NCBI RefSeq assembly: GCF_004016525.1 | Contig: NZ_SACJ01000012.1 | Location: 57,899 to 121,898 of the forward strand | DNA length: 64,000 bases | Reading direction: 5' to 3' | Origin: Flavobacterium sufflavum | GTDB taxonomy: Bacteria > Bacteroidota > Bacteroidia > Flavobacteriales > Flavobacteriaceae | In this document: piece by piece, positions 35,333 to 44,704 of the stretch | How positions within the stretch are numbered: the stretch's first letter is position 1 | Layout: the number at the start of each line of letters is the position of its first letter | Program-made: the position numbers and the translations under genes | The notes under the pieces: generated by a model | What the model was told of the DNA's origin: nothing | The model's input: only the letters and a program-made list of their open reading frames with translations | The model's database searches: none

Positions 35333-35340
35333 TATATTTG
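35333..35340 (+). promoter_or_regulatory. Putative -7 box of the DHS-like gene
   Basis: TATATTTG, 54 bp before the ATG at 35395, fits TAnnTTTG. No -33 TTG is seen, so it may be a secondary start site within the speA run. Confidence 0.4.
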
Positions 35341-35394
35341 AGCCGTTTTAGATTCAAATACACATAAATTTACAAAATATTTAAAACCCTTAAA

Positions 35395-36366
35395 ATGAGT
35401 AAAGGACCGATCAGTCAGTTTATTGAAAAGCATTATCTACATTTCAATTCTGCATCTTTAGTCGATGCCGCAAAAGCTTACGAACAACAATTAGCCAATG
35501 GTGCTAAAATGATGGTAAGTATGGCTGGAGCAATGAGTACAGCAGAAATTGGAAAAATCTTCGCCGAAATCATACGTCAGGATAAAGTTCAGATTATCTC
35601 CTGTACAGGTGCAAACCTTGAAGAAGACATCATGAACCTGGTAGCACATTCTCACTATGAAAGAGTGCCTAACTACCGTGATTTAACGCCTGAAGACGAA
35701 TGGGCTTTATTAGAAAGAGGATTGAACCGTGTGACTGATACTTGTATTCCTGAACACGAAGCTTTCCGTAGATTACAAAAACACATCTACAAAATATGGA
35801 AAGATGCTGATGATAAAGGAGAGCGTTATTTTCCTCATGAATTCATGTACAAAATGTTACTTTCGGGAGTATTAGAAGAATATTACGAAATTGACTTAAA
35901 AGACAGCTGGATGTATGCTGCTGCTGAGAAAAATTTACCTATTATTGTTCCTGGATGGGAAGATAGTACAATGGGGAATATTTTTGCTTCTTATGTTATC
36001 AAGGGAGACCTTAAAGCTTCAACAATGAAATCAGGTATTGAATACATGACTTTTTTAGCTGATTGGTACCCAAAGAATAGTGAAAATGGTATTGGTTTTT
36101 TCCAAATTGGTGGTGGTATCGCTGGAGACTTCCCTATTTGTGTTGTTCCAATGTTGTATCAGGATATGGAAATGCACAACATTCCGTTCTGGAGTTATTT
36201 CTGCCAAATTTCAGATTCTACAACCAGTTATGGTTCGTACTCTGGAGCAGTTCCAAACGAAAAAATCACTTGGGGTAAATTAGATATCACAACTCCTAAG
36301 TTTATTATTGAATCAGATGCTACTATTGTAGCACCATTAATTTTTGCTTATTTATTAGATTTATAA
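35395..36366 (+). CDS. Deoxyhypusine-synthase-like protein
   Basis: A 323-residue Rossmann-fold protein of the DHS family. Recognisable segments are MMVSMAGAMSTAEIG, ISCTGANLEEDI, FPHEFMYKML, IIVPGWEDSTMGN, FFQIGGGIAGDF and EKITWGKLDI. The last holds K295, aligned with the active-site lysine of eukaryotic DHS (SWGK). Bacteria lack eIF5A; bacterial members can act as homospermidine synthases or other aminobutyl transferases. Here it sits directly after arginine decarboxylase and 10 bp before an Asp-rich gene, so a polyamine role is likely. The real substrate is inference. Confidence 0.8.
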   Translation: MSKGPISQFIEKHYLHFNSASLVDAAKAYEQQLANGAKMMVSMAGAMSTAEIGKIFAEIIRQDKVQIISCTGANLEEDIMNLVAHSHYERVPNYRDLTPEDEWALLERGLNRVTDTCIPEHEAFRRLQKHIYKIWKDADDKGERYFPHEFMYKMLLSGVLEEYYEIDLKDSWMYAAAEKNLPIIVPGWEDSTMGNIFASYVIKGDLKASTMKSGIEYMTFLADWYPKNSENGIGFFQIGGGIAGDFPICVVPMLYQDMEMHNIPFWSYFCQISDSTTSYGSYSGAVPNEKITWGKLDITTPKFIIESDATIVAPLIFAYLLDL

Positions 36367-36376
36367 TACCATTTTT

Positions 36377-36781
36377 ATGAGAAGAATTATTGTTGAGTAT
36401 GCTAAACTGACAAATGAAATTTTAAACTTATTGGTTGAGAAATTTCCTGATGGATATGACGATGAAGATATTATTCGTTTTAAAAATGCTAAAAACGAAT
36501 TAATAGAAGCAGTTGAAGTCCGCACTGAAGACACAATCTACTTAGTAAAAGTAAGTACTAAACTTGCTGATAGAATAGAAAATTTTGACGAAGATGATGA
36601 AGAAATAGATGATGTTATCGAACCAATCGCACCAATTAAAGGTTTAGATTTGGATGACGACATTAGTGATGATGACGATGATGATGACGATACTGACAAA
36701 CCAGATTTAGACGACGATGATGAAGATTCAGATGACAAAGGTGGTTCAGATGATGACGATGACGAAGATGATGAAGACTAA
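36377..36781 (+). CDS. Protein with an Asp/Glu-rich C-terminal tail
   Basis: A 134-residue protein. Residues 1-70 form a small alpha/beta region (RRIIVEYAKLTNEILNLLVEKFPDGYDDEDIIRF, EDTIYLVKVSTKLADR); residues 71-134 are mostly Asp and Glu, with runs of up to eight Asp. I do not recognise a family name. Such acidic tails can mimic nucleic acid or bind basic proteins or polyamines. It begins 10 bp after the DHS-like gene, so it is co-transcribed, and a terminator follows. The function is unknown. Confidence 0.65.
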   Translation: MRRIIVEYAKLTNEILNLLVEKFPDGYDDEDIIRFKNAKNELIEAVEVRTEDTIYLVKVSTKLADRIENFDEDDEEIDDVIEPIAPIKGLDLDDDISDDDDDDDDTDKPDLDDDDEDSDDKGGSDDDDDEDDED

Positions 36782-36794
36782 TTCATAAAAACAC

Positions 36795-36824
36795 AAAAGG
36801 AACTCAAAAAAGAGTTCCTTTTTT
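36795..36824 (+). terminator. Terminator of the speA-DHS-like run
   Basis: Stem AAAAGGAACTC/GAGTTCCTTTT with AAAAAA loop and a T run, 14 bp after the Asp-rich gene. Confidence 0.88.
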
Positions 36825-36862
36825 AATTTCCAAAAACACAATTCGAAATTCGAACTCTAAAA

Positions 36863-38977
36863 ATGATTACTTCCCAAATATTACATACTACACTTAAAGA
36901 AAATTTTGGATTTGAAAAATTCAGAAGCAATCAGGAAGAAATTATAAATACTATTTTAAACGGTAATGATACTTTAGCCATCATGCCTACAGGTGGTGGA
37001 AAATCCATTTGTTTTCAATTGCCAGCATTATTGTTTCCCGGAATTACCATCGTGATTTCGCCACTTATTGCGTTAATGAAAGATCAGGTAGACAGTTTAA
37101 AAGCCAATGGAATTGCGGCTTGCTTTATTAACAGCACTCAAACAGAAACTGAACAACAGCAACATATTGAAAACCTAAAAAACAACAAAGTAAAACTGGT
37201 TTACATTGCACCCGAAAGTTTATCCTACCTAGATAACGCTTTTAGTGTACTTACCATAAGCTTGATTGCTATTGACGAAGCGCATTGTATTTCGTCATGG
37301 GGACATGATTTTAGACCTGCTTATACCAATTTAGGCTATCTTAAAAACCGCTTCCCTTCTACCCCAATCCTTGCTTTAACTGCAACTGCTGATAAAGCTA
37401 CACGTCAAGATATTAGCAACCAATTAAACTTACGAAAACCCACTGTTTTCATTTCTTCTTTTGATCGAAAAAATCTAAGTTTAGAAGTTCGTCCAGCTTT
37501 AGACAGAGTAAAGCAAATTATTGACTTTATCGAATCAAAACCAAACGATTCCGGTATTATTTATTGTCTCAGCCGAAAAACAACCGAAGATCTTGCCGAA
37601 AAACTCAGCAAAATAGGAATCAATGCTAAAGCCTATCACGCTGGTTTAGACAGTGAACTTCGTTCAAAAACTCAAGACGAATTTATTAACGACCAATGTC
37701 AGGTGATTTGCGCCACCATTGCATTTGGAATGGGAATTGACAAGTCTAATGTGCGCTGGGTGATTCATTACAACCTACCTAAAAATATTGAAGGTTATTA
37801 CCAGGAAATTGGTCGTGCAGGTCGTGATGGATTGGCTTCTGAAACTATTTTATTCGAAAGTTATGGCGATTTGATTCAGTTGCAAAAATTTGCTTCGCAG
37901 GGACAAAATGCCGAAATCCAATTGGCAAAACTCGAAAGAATGAAACAATATACTGATGCACTGAGCTGTCGCAGAAAAATATTGCTTTCTTATTTTAGCG
38001 AGATTGTTACCGAAAACTGTGGCAATTGCGATATCTGCAAAAATCCACCCGCCTTTTTTGATGGAACCATTATTGCTCAAAAAGCACTTTCGGCTATTAT
38101 CAGACTTCAGGAATCTGAACCATTAGCTGTAATTGTTGATTTTTTACGAGGCTCTAAAAACGCCTATATTTACGAGAAAGAATACCAAAACTTAAAAACA
38201 TATGGCGTAGGCATTGAAACCTCCTGGCACGATTGGAATCAATACCTGATTCAATTAATTAATCTTGGGTATTGCGAAATTGCTTTTCACCAACAAAACA
38301 AAATTAAACTTACTCCTTTGGCTAGAAAAGTACTATTCGAAAACGAAAAAGTACAACTCAACACCGTACAAAAAGCAAATACCAGTAAAACTGAAACCAA
38401 GGAAACTAAAACAAAAGTAGTAGCCAATTCATTGTTTGAAAGCTTACGCAAGTTGCGTTATGAAATTGCAAAAGAAGAAGATGTGCCAGCTTATGTTATT
38501 TTTAGCGATGCTGCTTTACGCCAAATGGAAATCAATCGTCCAATGAGTGAAGAAGAATTGATTGCGATTGACGGTGTTGGAAAAGCCAAATTAGAAAAGT
38601 ATGGCGATGCCTTTATTAAAACCATTATTGCTTTTCAAAAAGACAAAAAAGTAAAATCTAAAAAAGAGTCCAGCACCTACAAAGAAACTTTAGCTTTGTA
38701 CCAAGAAGGTTTTTCTACCGAAGAAATTGCTGCAAAACGAAAATTAGGATTAAGTACAATTATGTCTCATTTGGCAAAATTATATTCTGATGGAACTTCA
38801 ATTGATTTACACCAATTTATTTCAAAAGAAGAAGTGAATTTAATAGCAGCTGCCCGTTTAAAACTAGAAAAACCCGCTGCTTTAAAACCTTATTTTGATT
38901 ATTTCGAAGAAAAAATAGGCTATGAAAAAATTCGAATTGGTTTAGCAATCATTGAAAAAGAAGAAGCTAATACTTAA
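36863..38977 (+). CDS. recQ: ATP-dependent DNA helicase RecQ
   Basis: A 704-residue 3'-5' helicase of recombination and repair. The SF2 core has PTGGGKSICFQLP (Walker A), IDEAHCISSWGHDF (DEAH-like), and motif VI in YYQEIGRAGRDG. The RecQ-C-terminal zinc site is given by CRRKILLSYF with CGNCDIC near residue 390. An HRDC domain (about 525-595) and a helix-turn-helix tail (ALYQEGFSTEEIAAKRKLGLSTIMSHLAKL) follow. The DNA glycosylase gene starts 4 bp after its stop codon. Confidence 0.94.
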   Translation: MITSQILHTTLKENFGFEKFRSNQEEIINTILNGNDTLAIMPTGGGKSICFQLPALLFPGITIVISPLIALMKDQVDSLKANGIAACFINSTQTETEQQQHIENLKNNKVKLVYIAPESLSYLDNAFSVLTISLIAIDEAHCISSWGHDFRPAYTNLGYLKNRFPSTPILALTATADKATRQDISNQLNLRKPTVFISSFDRKNLSLEVRPALDRVKQIIDFIESKPNDSGIIYCLSRKTTEDLAEKLSKIGINAKAYHAGLDSELRSKTQDEFINDQCQVICATIAFGMGIDKSNVRWVIHYNLPKNIEGYYQEIGRAGRDGLASETILFESYGDLIQLQKFASQGQNAEIQLAKLERMKQYTDALSCRRKILLSYFSEIVTENCGNCDICKNPPAFFDGTIIAQKALSAIIRLQESEPLAVIVDFLRGSKNAYIYEKEYQNLKTYGVGIETSWHDWNQYLIQLINLGYCEIAFHQQNKIKLTPLARKVLFENEKVQLNTVQKANTSKTETKETKTKVVANSLFESLRKLRYEIAKEEDVPAYVIFSDAALRQMEINRPMSEEELIAIDGVGKAKLEKYGDAFIKTIIAFQKDKKVKSKKESSTYKETLALYQEGFSTEEIAAKRKLGLSTIMSHLAKLYSDGTSIDLHQFISKEEVNLIAAARLKLEKPAALKPYFDYFEEKIGYEKIRIGLAIIEKEEANT

Positions 38978-38981
38978 AACT

Positions 38982-39458
38982 ATGATTTACTCCTTCCCTC
39001 CTTTTGTCAACACCGAAACCGAAATTCTAATTCTGGGAACCATGCCCGGAATTGCTTCGTTAGAAAAACAGGAATATTATGCGCATCCACGCAATCATTT
39101 CTGGAAAATAATTTACACTATATTTGATAAATTACCTGTTGCTACCGTTTTCGAAGAAAAAATAAAAGTATTACAAACTAACAAAATTGGAATTTGGGAT
39201 GTTCTGGAAAATTGCGAACGCAAAGGAAGTTTAGATATTCACATCAAAAATCATAAGCCAAATGATTTTGAAGACTTATTCAAACAATACCCAAAAATCA
39301 AAAGAATCATCTTTAACGGAAAAGAGAGTCACCGTTATTTTATTAAGAATTTCGGGCAAATAAAAGGCATTACTTATTATGTAATGCCTTCTACAAGTCC
39401 CGCTAATACGATGTCTTTTGAAAACAAGTTGAAAATTTGGTCTACTTGTTTTTATTAG
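38982..39458 (+). CDS. DNA-deoxyinosine glycosylase-like protein (UDG superfamily)
   Basis: A 158-residue member of the UDG superfamily, hypoxanthine-DNA glycosylase type. LILGTMPGIASLEKQEYYAHPRNHFW contains the active-site loop, GIWDVLENCERKGSLDIHIK is diagnostic, and PSTSPANTMSFENKL is the DNA-intercalating loop. The ATG at 38982, 4 bp after recQ, is preferred to a TTG inside recQ. Together with recQ it forms a repair pair. Substrate preference is from family resemblance. Confidence 0.8.
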   Translation: MIYSFPPFVNTETEILILGTMPGIASLEKQEYYAHPRNHFWKIIYTIFDKLPVATVFEEKIKVLQTNKIGIWDVLENCERKGSLDIHIKNHKPNDFEDLFKQYPKIKRIIFNGKESHRYFIKNFGQIKGITYYVMPSTSPANTMSFENKLKIWSTCFY

Positions 39459-39459
39459 T

Positions 39460-39975
39460 TTACAGGTATCTTTCCTGAAAAACTTTTTGATGGTGCTTTT
39501 GATGTCCAATGATAATAAAACCTATTGCCCGCACTGAAAGTTCATGATTAGAAGCAGTCCCAATTCTTCTTAATTGTTCTTCTGAAAAACTCTTAAAAAG
39601 TACCAAAGTACTTTGACGAACAATTGACAATTCAGTCAATAAACTCTGCAAATGTCTGTCGTTAGCATTTGTATTTAAAGCAAAAGCATTTTCATCAAAT
39701 CCCGGTAATGGTGTTTTGTCATTTCTCGAAATTCGCAAAGCCCGATAAGCAAAAACACGTTCGGTATCGATGATATGCTGGATAATTTCTTTGATAGTCC
39801 ATTTGCCCAAAGCATAGCGATAATCAAATTTATCCATTGGAATATCCTGAACAAAACGAATAAAATCATGAAGACTTATTTCTAAGTCTTCATATAAATC
39901 TCCATCTCCTGCCGCTTTTACATAAGTAGCATTAAATATGGAATATTCGTTTTCCGGGATATCAGTGCTTTTCAT
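39460..39975 (-). CDS. DinB-family protein
   Basis: A 171-residue four-helix-bundle protein of the DinB/YfiT family. The metal-binding histidines are in TIKEIIQHIIDTERVFAYRAL and in HQKHHQKVFQERYL near the C-terminus, with a third in the helix between them. Members are putative metal-dependent thiol transferases or hydrolases. The ATG at 39975 is used in preference to a TTG two codons earlier. It is 9 bp downstream of ppc and convergent with the glycosylase gene. Confidence 0.8.
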   Translation of the reverse strand: MKSTDIPENEYSIFNATYVKAAGDGDLYEDLEISLHDFIRFVQDIPMDKFDYRYALGKWTIKEIIQHIIDTERVFAYRALRISRNDKTPLPGFDENAFALNTNANDRHLQSLLTELSIVRQSTLVLFKSFSEEQLRRIGTASNHELSVRAIGFIIIGHQKHHQKVFQERYL

Positions 39976-39984
39976 AATCAAAGA

Positions 39985-42567
39985 TTAAGCTGAGTTTCTA
40001 CTTGCGTTAGTGTTTCCAAATAAAGAACGCATTACGATTTTCTCGTACACTTTGATCAATTTATCATTTGGAACACTTTCTTTATTCAATTCGTTAATTC
40101 GCAATAAAGCATATTGTTGAATAGTCAATAATGGCAATACGATACGCTCTCTAATTTGAATTGAAGCCATTCCATCAGGATAATTTTCCATCAGTTGTTT
40201 ATGACCGGCAATTTTCAACAATAATCTTTTGGTTTCCAAAAATTCATCGTAGATGTTTTGCCAAAACTCTCCAAATTCAGGATCGTTTTTCATGTAAGCC
40301 GTTAATGGGAAGAATGATTTTGCCAATGACATCATACTATTCTCTAACAAAGTCTTGAAAAACATTGAACTATTGTATAAATCCTGAACCTTATCCCATT
40401 GATTTGTATCCTCAAAATATTTCAAAGCAGTTCCAACACCATAAAATCCAGGAACATTTTGCTTTAACTGACTCCAAGAACCTACAAACGGAATCGCTCT
40501 TAAATCTTTAAAATCTAGTTTTTCAGATTTACTTCTTTTAGAAGGACGGCTTCCAATATTAGTTTTTGCATAATATTTCAACGTACTCATTTTCTCCAAG
40601 TACGGAATGAATTTATCATGATTTTTGAAACTTAAATATTTCTTATATCCTAAATCAGATAATTGATTTAAAATCGCTTGATCTTCATCTGATAATTTAT
40701 TCAAATCCTTATTAAATACCTGATTTGTAACCCCGGCACTTAACAAGTTTTCCAAATTATGACGACAAGAATCTAAAGTACCAAAATTAGAACTAATAGT
40801 TTGTCCTTGAACTGTCACTTGAATTTCTTTGTTTTCGATATTTGGTCCTAAAGAAGCATAGAATTTATGTGTTTTCCCTCCTCCACGAGCTGGCGGTCCA
40901 CCACGTCCATCAAAGAAAATAACTTTTATGCCATATTTTCTAGACATAGCAGTAAGCTGTTCCTTAGCCTTATAAATACTCCAGTTAGCCATTAAATAAC
41001 CACCATCTTTTGTACCATCAGAGAATCCAAGCATGATAGTCTGTTTCATTCCTCTGCTTGCAACATGTGCAGCATAAACCGGATTAGTATACAATTGCTC
41101 CATTACATTATGTGCATTTTGCAAATCGTCTACTGATTCGAATAAAGGCACAATATCAACCGAAGGATGTTCCCAATTGTTCAATCTAAACAAAGCAAAT
41201 GCTTCTAAAACATTCACCGCATTTTCGTTATTACTGATAATATAACGGTTAGCTCCTAACTCACCATTGCTTTCCTGAATTTGTTGAATTGCACGTATAG
41301 ACTCAAGAGTCGATTGTGTCATTTCATTTTTAAAATCAACAGGATTTAAATCGCCTTTTGCATTTGCTAAAACTTCAATTTTTTCTGTTTCTGATAATTC
41401 GTAATAGTTTTTAGGAAAAACATCTTTACCATTTTCTAAATAATAATCGAATACATCTTTAAATACAGCATCATGGATTTTACTGTTTTGACGAATGTCT
41501 AAAGTAGCAAAATGGAAACCGAACAAATTAATTTTAATAAGCAAAGCTTCTAATTCATCAAGATACAAAGACTGATGTTGCTCAATAATAATGGTTTTTA
41601 TTTTGTTTAACTGTGATTTGAATTCATCTAAAGTGATGTAGATTTCACCTCTTGAATAAAAAACAGAACGGTATAATTTGTTTTCAAGTTCAGCAACTAA
41701 AACATCCACTCCCGGGAAAGTTAATTTTCTTTTTAAGTTTCTCATTTCGAAATAGTAACATTTCAAAATAGAAGTTCTTAAACGCTCGGCAACTTTTAAG
41801 GTAATATCTGTAGTTACAAATGGATTTCCATCTCTGTCTCCTCCTGGCCAAAATCCAAGTTGGATAATAGGATTTTTAATTCCCTCAGGAGAAATATTAG
41901 TTTCCAGATAATGCATCATATCACCAGCGGTGTCATAAAATACATTTTCTAAATACCAAATCAAACTTACTGCCTCGTCAAAAGGATTAGGTTTTTCATT
42001 TTTGATAAATGGTGTCTTACCTAATTGTGCTAAAAGTTGTTTGATTTGAAGTAAGTTATTATCACGAATTGCCTGAGTCAAATCGTTGATAATCCCTAAA
42101 ACAGCACCAGGATAAAACTGTGTAGGATGCGCTGTTAAAACCGTTCTTACATTAAAATTTTCTAAAAACTCAACTAATTCCTCATTTTTTCCTCTAGCAT
42201 CCGCTTTTTCTTTGATATCTCTCAAAGAACCACGTCCCTCCATGTTATTTACAATAGGAAATGCAGCGTCTTCTATAGCATCAAACAACACAATTTGACG
42301 TTCGATATACTGGATAAAACGAAACATTAAATCGATTTTATCAGCCTCTACATCAGTATGTAAATATTTTTTTGAGAAAAACTCAAATATTTCCTTTGGT
42401 GTTTCCATTTTTCTAAAACCTGTTTCACAAACTTCTGTGAACAAAGGCAGTAAAGCACCTGTGTTGTCTATAGAATCAAAAGGTAAAGTAATGAAAACGC
42501 TGTTGTAAATATTGTATTTAGAAAGAACATTTTGTTTAAAACGTTCAATTTTAGGGAGCGTATACAT
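39985..42567 (-). CDS. ppc: Phosphoenolpyruvate carboxylase
   Basis: An 860-residue anaplerotic enzyme forming oxaloacetate from PEP and bicarbonate. The catalytic motifs are VLTAHPTQF near residue 141, GFWPGGDRDGNPFVT, LGFSDGTKDGGYLMANW and FFDGRGGPPARGGGKTH; the C-terminal segment MRSLFGNTNASRNSA stands in place of the common NTG end. The length is at the short end of bacterial PEPC. It lies 112 bp from the AsnC regulator on the same strand, with a terminator between them. Confidence 0.95.
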   Translation of the reverse strand: MYTLPKIERFKQNVLSKYNIYNSVFITLPFDSIDNTGALLPLFTEVCETGFRKMETPKEIFEFFSKKYLHTDVEADKIDLMFRFIQYIERQIVLFDAIEDAAFPIVNNMEGRGSLRDIKEKADARGKNEELVEFLENFNVRTVLTAHPTQFYPGAVLGIINDLTQAIRDNNLLQIKQLLAQLGKTPFIKNEKPNPFDEAVSLIWYLENVFYDTAGDMMHYLETNISPEGIKNPIIQLGFWPGGDRDGNPFVTTDITLKVAERLRTSILKCYYFEMRNLKRKLTFPGVDVLVAELENKLYRSVFYSRGEIYITLDEFKSQLNKIKTIIIEQHQSLYLDELEALLIKINLFGFHFATLDIRQNSKIHDAVFKDVFDYYLENGKDVFPKNYYELSETEKIEVLANAKGDLNPVDFKNEMTQSTLESIRAIQQIQESNGELGANRYIISNNENAVNVLEAFALFRLNNWEHPSVDIVPLFESVDDLQNAHNVMEQLYTNPVYAAHVASRGMKQTIMLGFSDGTKDGGYLMANWSIYKAKEQLTAMSRKYGIKVIFFDGRGGPPARGGGKTHKFYASLGPNIENKEIQVTVQGQTISSNFGTLDSCRHNLENLLSAGVTNQVFNKDLNKLSDEDQAILNQLSDLGYKKYLSFKNHDKFIPYLEKMSTLKYYAKTNIGSRPSKRSKSEKLDFKDLRAIPFVGSWSQLKQNVPGFYGVGTALKYFEDTNQWDKVQDLYNSSMFFKTLLENSMMSLAKSFFPLTAYMKNDPEFGEFWQNIYDEFLETKRLLLKIAGHKQLMENYPDGMASIQIRERIVLPLLTIQQYALLRINELNKESVPNDKLIKVYEKIVMRSLFGNTNASRNSA

Positions 42568-42612
42568 AAATTATGTTGAATTATTTTGTTAATTATGTTG
42601 TGTTGTTGTTTT

Positions 42613-42648
42613 TTAAAAAAAATAACCCCAAGAGTCAACTTGAGGTAA
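42613..42648 (-). terminator. Terminator of the Lrp/AsnC gene
   Basis: On the minus strand stem ACCTCAAG/CTTGGGGT (one U-G pair) with a 6-nt loop is followed by TTATTTTTTTT, 34 bp after the regulator's stop codon. Confidence 0.75.
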
Positions 42649-42679
42649 TATTTTTTAAAATAACATTCAAGTTCTTAGA

Positions 42680-43159
42680 TTACATATTTTTGAAGATAGT
42701 ATGCATCAAACGCTTTTTGTCGTTTATGCTTTCCTCAAGAGAAATCATTGTTTCAGTTCTGTAAACACCATCGATATCGTCAATCATAAAGATAACATCC
42801 TTAGCATGTTTAGTGTCTTTTGCTCTGATTTTACAGAAAATATTAAATTTTCCTGTAGTAACAGAAGCAACAGTAACAAATGGAATCTCATTAATGCGTT
42901 GTAAAACAAACTTAGTTTGAGAAGTGTTATTCAAGAAAACACCAACATAAGCAATAAAAGAATAGCCTAATTTATCATAATCAAGAACCAATGATGATCC
43001 CATTATGATTCCAGCATCCTCCATCTTCTTTACTCTAACATGCACTGTTCCAGCAGAAATCAATAATTTTTTTGCAATATCCGTAAACGGAACTCTCGTA
43101 TTGTCAATCAACATGTCTAATATCTGATGATCTACTTCATCTAAACGGAACTTACTCAT
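42680..43159 (-). CDS. Lrp/AsnC-family transcriptional regulator
   Basis: A 159-residue feast/famine regulator. The AsnC-type HTH is at residues 3-62 (LDEVDHQILDMLIDNTRVPFTDIAKKL, SAGTVHVRVKKMEDAGII); the RAM ligand-binding domain (about 70-145) follows with AYVGVFLNN and VTTGKFNIFCKIRAKDTKHAKDVI. It probably responds to an amino acid; the ligand is unknown. It has its own terminator between it and ppc. Confidence 0.9.
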   Translation of the reverse strand: MSKFRLDEVDHQILDMLIDNTRVPFTDIAKKLLISAGTVHVRVKKMEDAGIIMGSSLVLDYDKLGYSFIAYVGVFLNNTSQTKFVLQRINEIPFVTVASVTTGKFNIFCKIRAKDTKHAKDVIFMIDDIDGVYRTETMISLEESINDKKRLMHTIFKNM

Positions 43160-43235
43160 ATTTCTCTAATTATATTATTAATTGTCATTTTAAGGCATAA
43201 AAATATACATAAAAATGATAAAGTCGTACAAAAAA

Positions 43236-44390
43236 TTACTTTTTTATCAATCCATTAACAAATTTAAGTTTTTTATCTAAACAAAAATTTGCTTTTTGAT
43301 CTAGTTTTGGAATATTTCCTTCCTCATCTTCATAAGCAGCCCCCTGAGCATCATATACTTCATGACCGAAAAACCCCTCTAATTCATCAAGCCTTGCAAT
43401 ATAAGCGTTAAAATGGATTGCTCCATCAACCAACTCTTCCTTATACTGTGCAGCAAAATTCGTTATTTTTTCATTACCGTCATAATTTATTTTAATCTTT
43501 TTGTATATAAAATCATAAAAAACGACTTTATTTTGAGGAATATTCAAATAATCCTCCGTTCTATTAACTTCTATAACGTTTTCGTTAAGTATTGTGAAAC
43601 TCGAAACCAAAGCCATAAAAACATATTTTCGGGTAATTTCTCTTTGATAATCCCCCGGAAAATGTCCGGCCTCAAACAAAATAGTCGGCACTCCTAAATA
43701 CTGAAAGGTATCTCCAATACAATTAATATTAAACGAATCATCAAATCGCCCAATTTGACCAGGAATAAATTCCTGTAAAACCGCATTCATGCCTGCAATC
43801 AAATTAATTGCTTTTTGCCTGGAATCATTTATCTCTCTTTCTTCATTATAAGAAGGCGCTAAAAACGACACAGTTGCTGGTTTTCCAGTATCCGCAACAC
43901 CAAAAATAGTACGCTGATCATGAAGATTATAACAAAAATCAGGTTTAAACTCCTCAAAAACCGCTCGCAAAATCTTACTTTCTGGCTGAGTAAGATCTTG
44001 AGAATCCCTGTTTAAATCAATTTCATTGGCATTTGCACGAGTATACAAAGTCGCTCCATCTGGATTCAACATTGGCAAACAGCAAAAAGTAAAGTTAGCC
44101 AAAAACGCTTTAGCTAAATCTGAACCGCTATGTAACACATTTAAAAAATCAAATAATGCTTTTGTAGTGGTACTTTCGTTACCATGCATTTGTGACCAAA
44201 GGTAAATTTTAGTTTTTCCGATACCAATAATATACTTATAAATTGGTCTTCCCTGAACCGATTCTCCAATAACCGAAAGTTGATTATCTGTATTAATTCT
44301 TTTCAAAATAGGCTCAATAGACTCTAATGTCAAATACCTACCTTCAATCGTTTTTTCCTTGTTATCAAGAAACAACTGCTCTAAATTCAT
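43236..44390 (-). CDS. M14-family zinc carboxypeptidase
   Basis: A 384-residue protein with an N-terminal M14 peptidase domain. Zinc ligands are in SQMHGNESTTT (HxxE, about residue 69) and a distal His in FCYNLHDQRTIFG; FEAGHFPGDYQRE near residue 240 carries the general-base Glu. There is no signal peptide, so it is cytoplasmic. The C-terminal 100 residues have no clear family. Its putative -7 box (TACTTTTG, minus, 44411-44418) lies inside a TTTAC-N4-GTAAA site, so the divergent XRE regulator probably controls it. Confidence 0.82.
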   Translation of the reverse strand: MNLEQLFLDNKEKTIEGRYLTLESIEPILKRINTDNQLSVIGESVQGRPIYKYIIGIGKTKIYLWSQMHGNESTTTKALFDFLNVLHSGSDLAKAFLANFTFCCLPMLNPDGATLYTRANANEIDLNRDSQDLTQPESKILRAVFEEFKPDFCYNLHDQRTIFGVADTGKPATVSFLAPSYNEEREINDSRQKAINLIAGMNAVLQEFIPGQIGRFDDSFNINCIGDTFQYLGVPTILFEAGHFPGDYQREITRKYVFMALVSSFTILNENVIEVNRTEDYLNIPQNKVVFYDFIYKKIKINYDGNEKITNFAAQYKEELVDGAIHFNAYIARLDELEGFFGHEVYDAQGAAYEDEEGNIPKLDQKANFCLDKKLKFVNGLIKK

Positions 44391-44704
44391 AATCTAATAT
44401 ATTTGATTTACAAAAGTAAACATCTTTATTTTTACATTTGTAAACTGTTTTAAATGCGGATTTTTTATAATTGTAAACACAGTATTCAATCTTTTCGATT
44501 CTGCTAACCTCTTGATTATTAACAAATGTTATTTTTATATTTAAAGTAATTCAATTATTTTGTTTTCAGATGATTAACATATTTTACTTAAACCAGATTA
44601 ACTAGTAAAAACCCCCTGATATTGCTAGTTTACAACTGTAATTTTGCTAATTTGAATATTTTTGATTACATTTGTAAATACAGGATTCTAAACTGTAATT
44701 TACA
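44391..44704. promoter_or_regulatory. Divergent control region with six TTTAC-N4-GTAAA palindromes
   Basis: The 314-bp gap and the start of the XRE gene contain sites TTTAC-AAAA-GTAAA (44407-44420), TTTAC-ATTT-GTAAA (44431-44444), TTTAT-AATT-GTAAA (44464-44477), TTTAC-AACT-GTAAT (44629-44642), ATTAC-ATTT-GTAAA (44665-44678) and TTTAC-AATG-GTAAA (44699-44712). Site 1 contains the minus-strand -7 box of the peptidase gene, site 5 the plus-strand -7 box TACATTTG (44667-44674) of the regulator, and site 6 the regulator's ATG. Confidence 0.75.

Noticed and set aside
35395..36366. DHS-like enzyme as EF-P modifier
   Set aside because: The EF-P loop is PGKGP, linked to unmodified function elsewhere, and the gene sits with speA; a polyamine role is simpler.
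36538..36738. A Ser-rich open frame on the minus strand
   Set aside because: It is the complement of the GAT/GAC repeats of the Asp-rich gene on the plus strand.
42573..42764. A 63-codon plus-strand frame between ppc and the AsnC gene
   Set aside because: It runs through the AsnC terminator and antisense to the regulator's end, with low-complexity composition.
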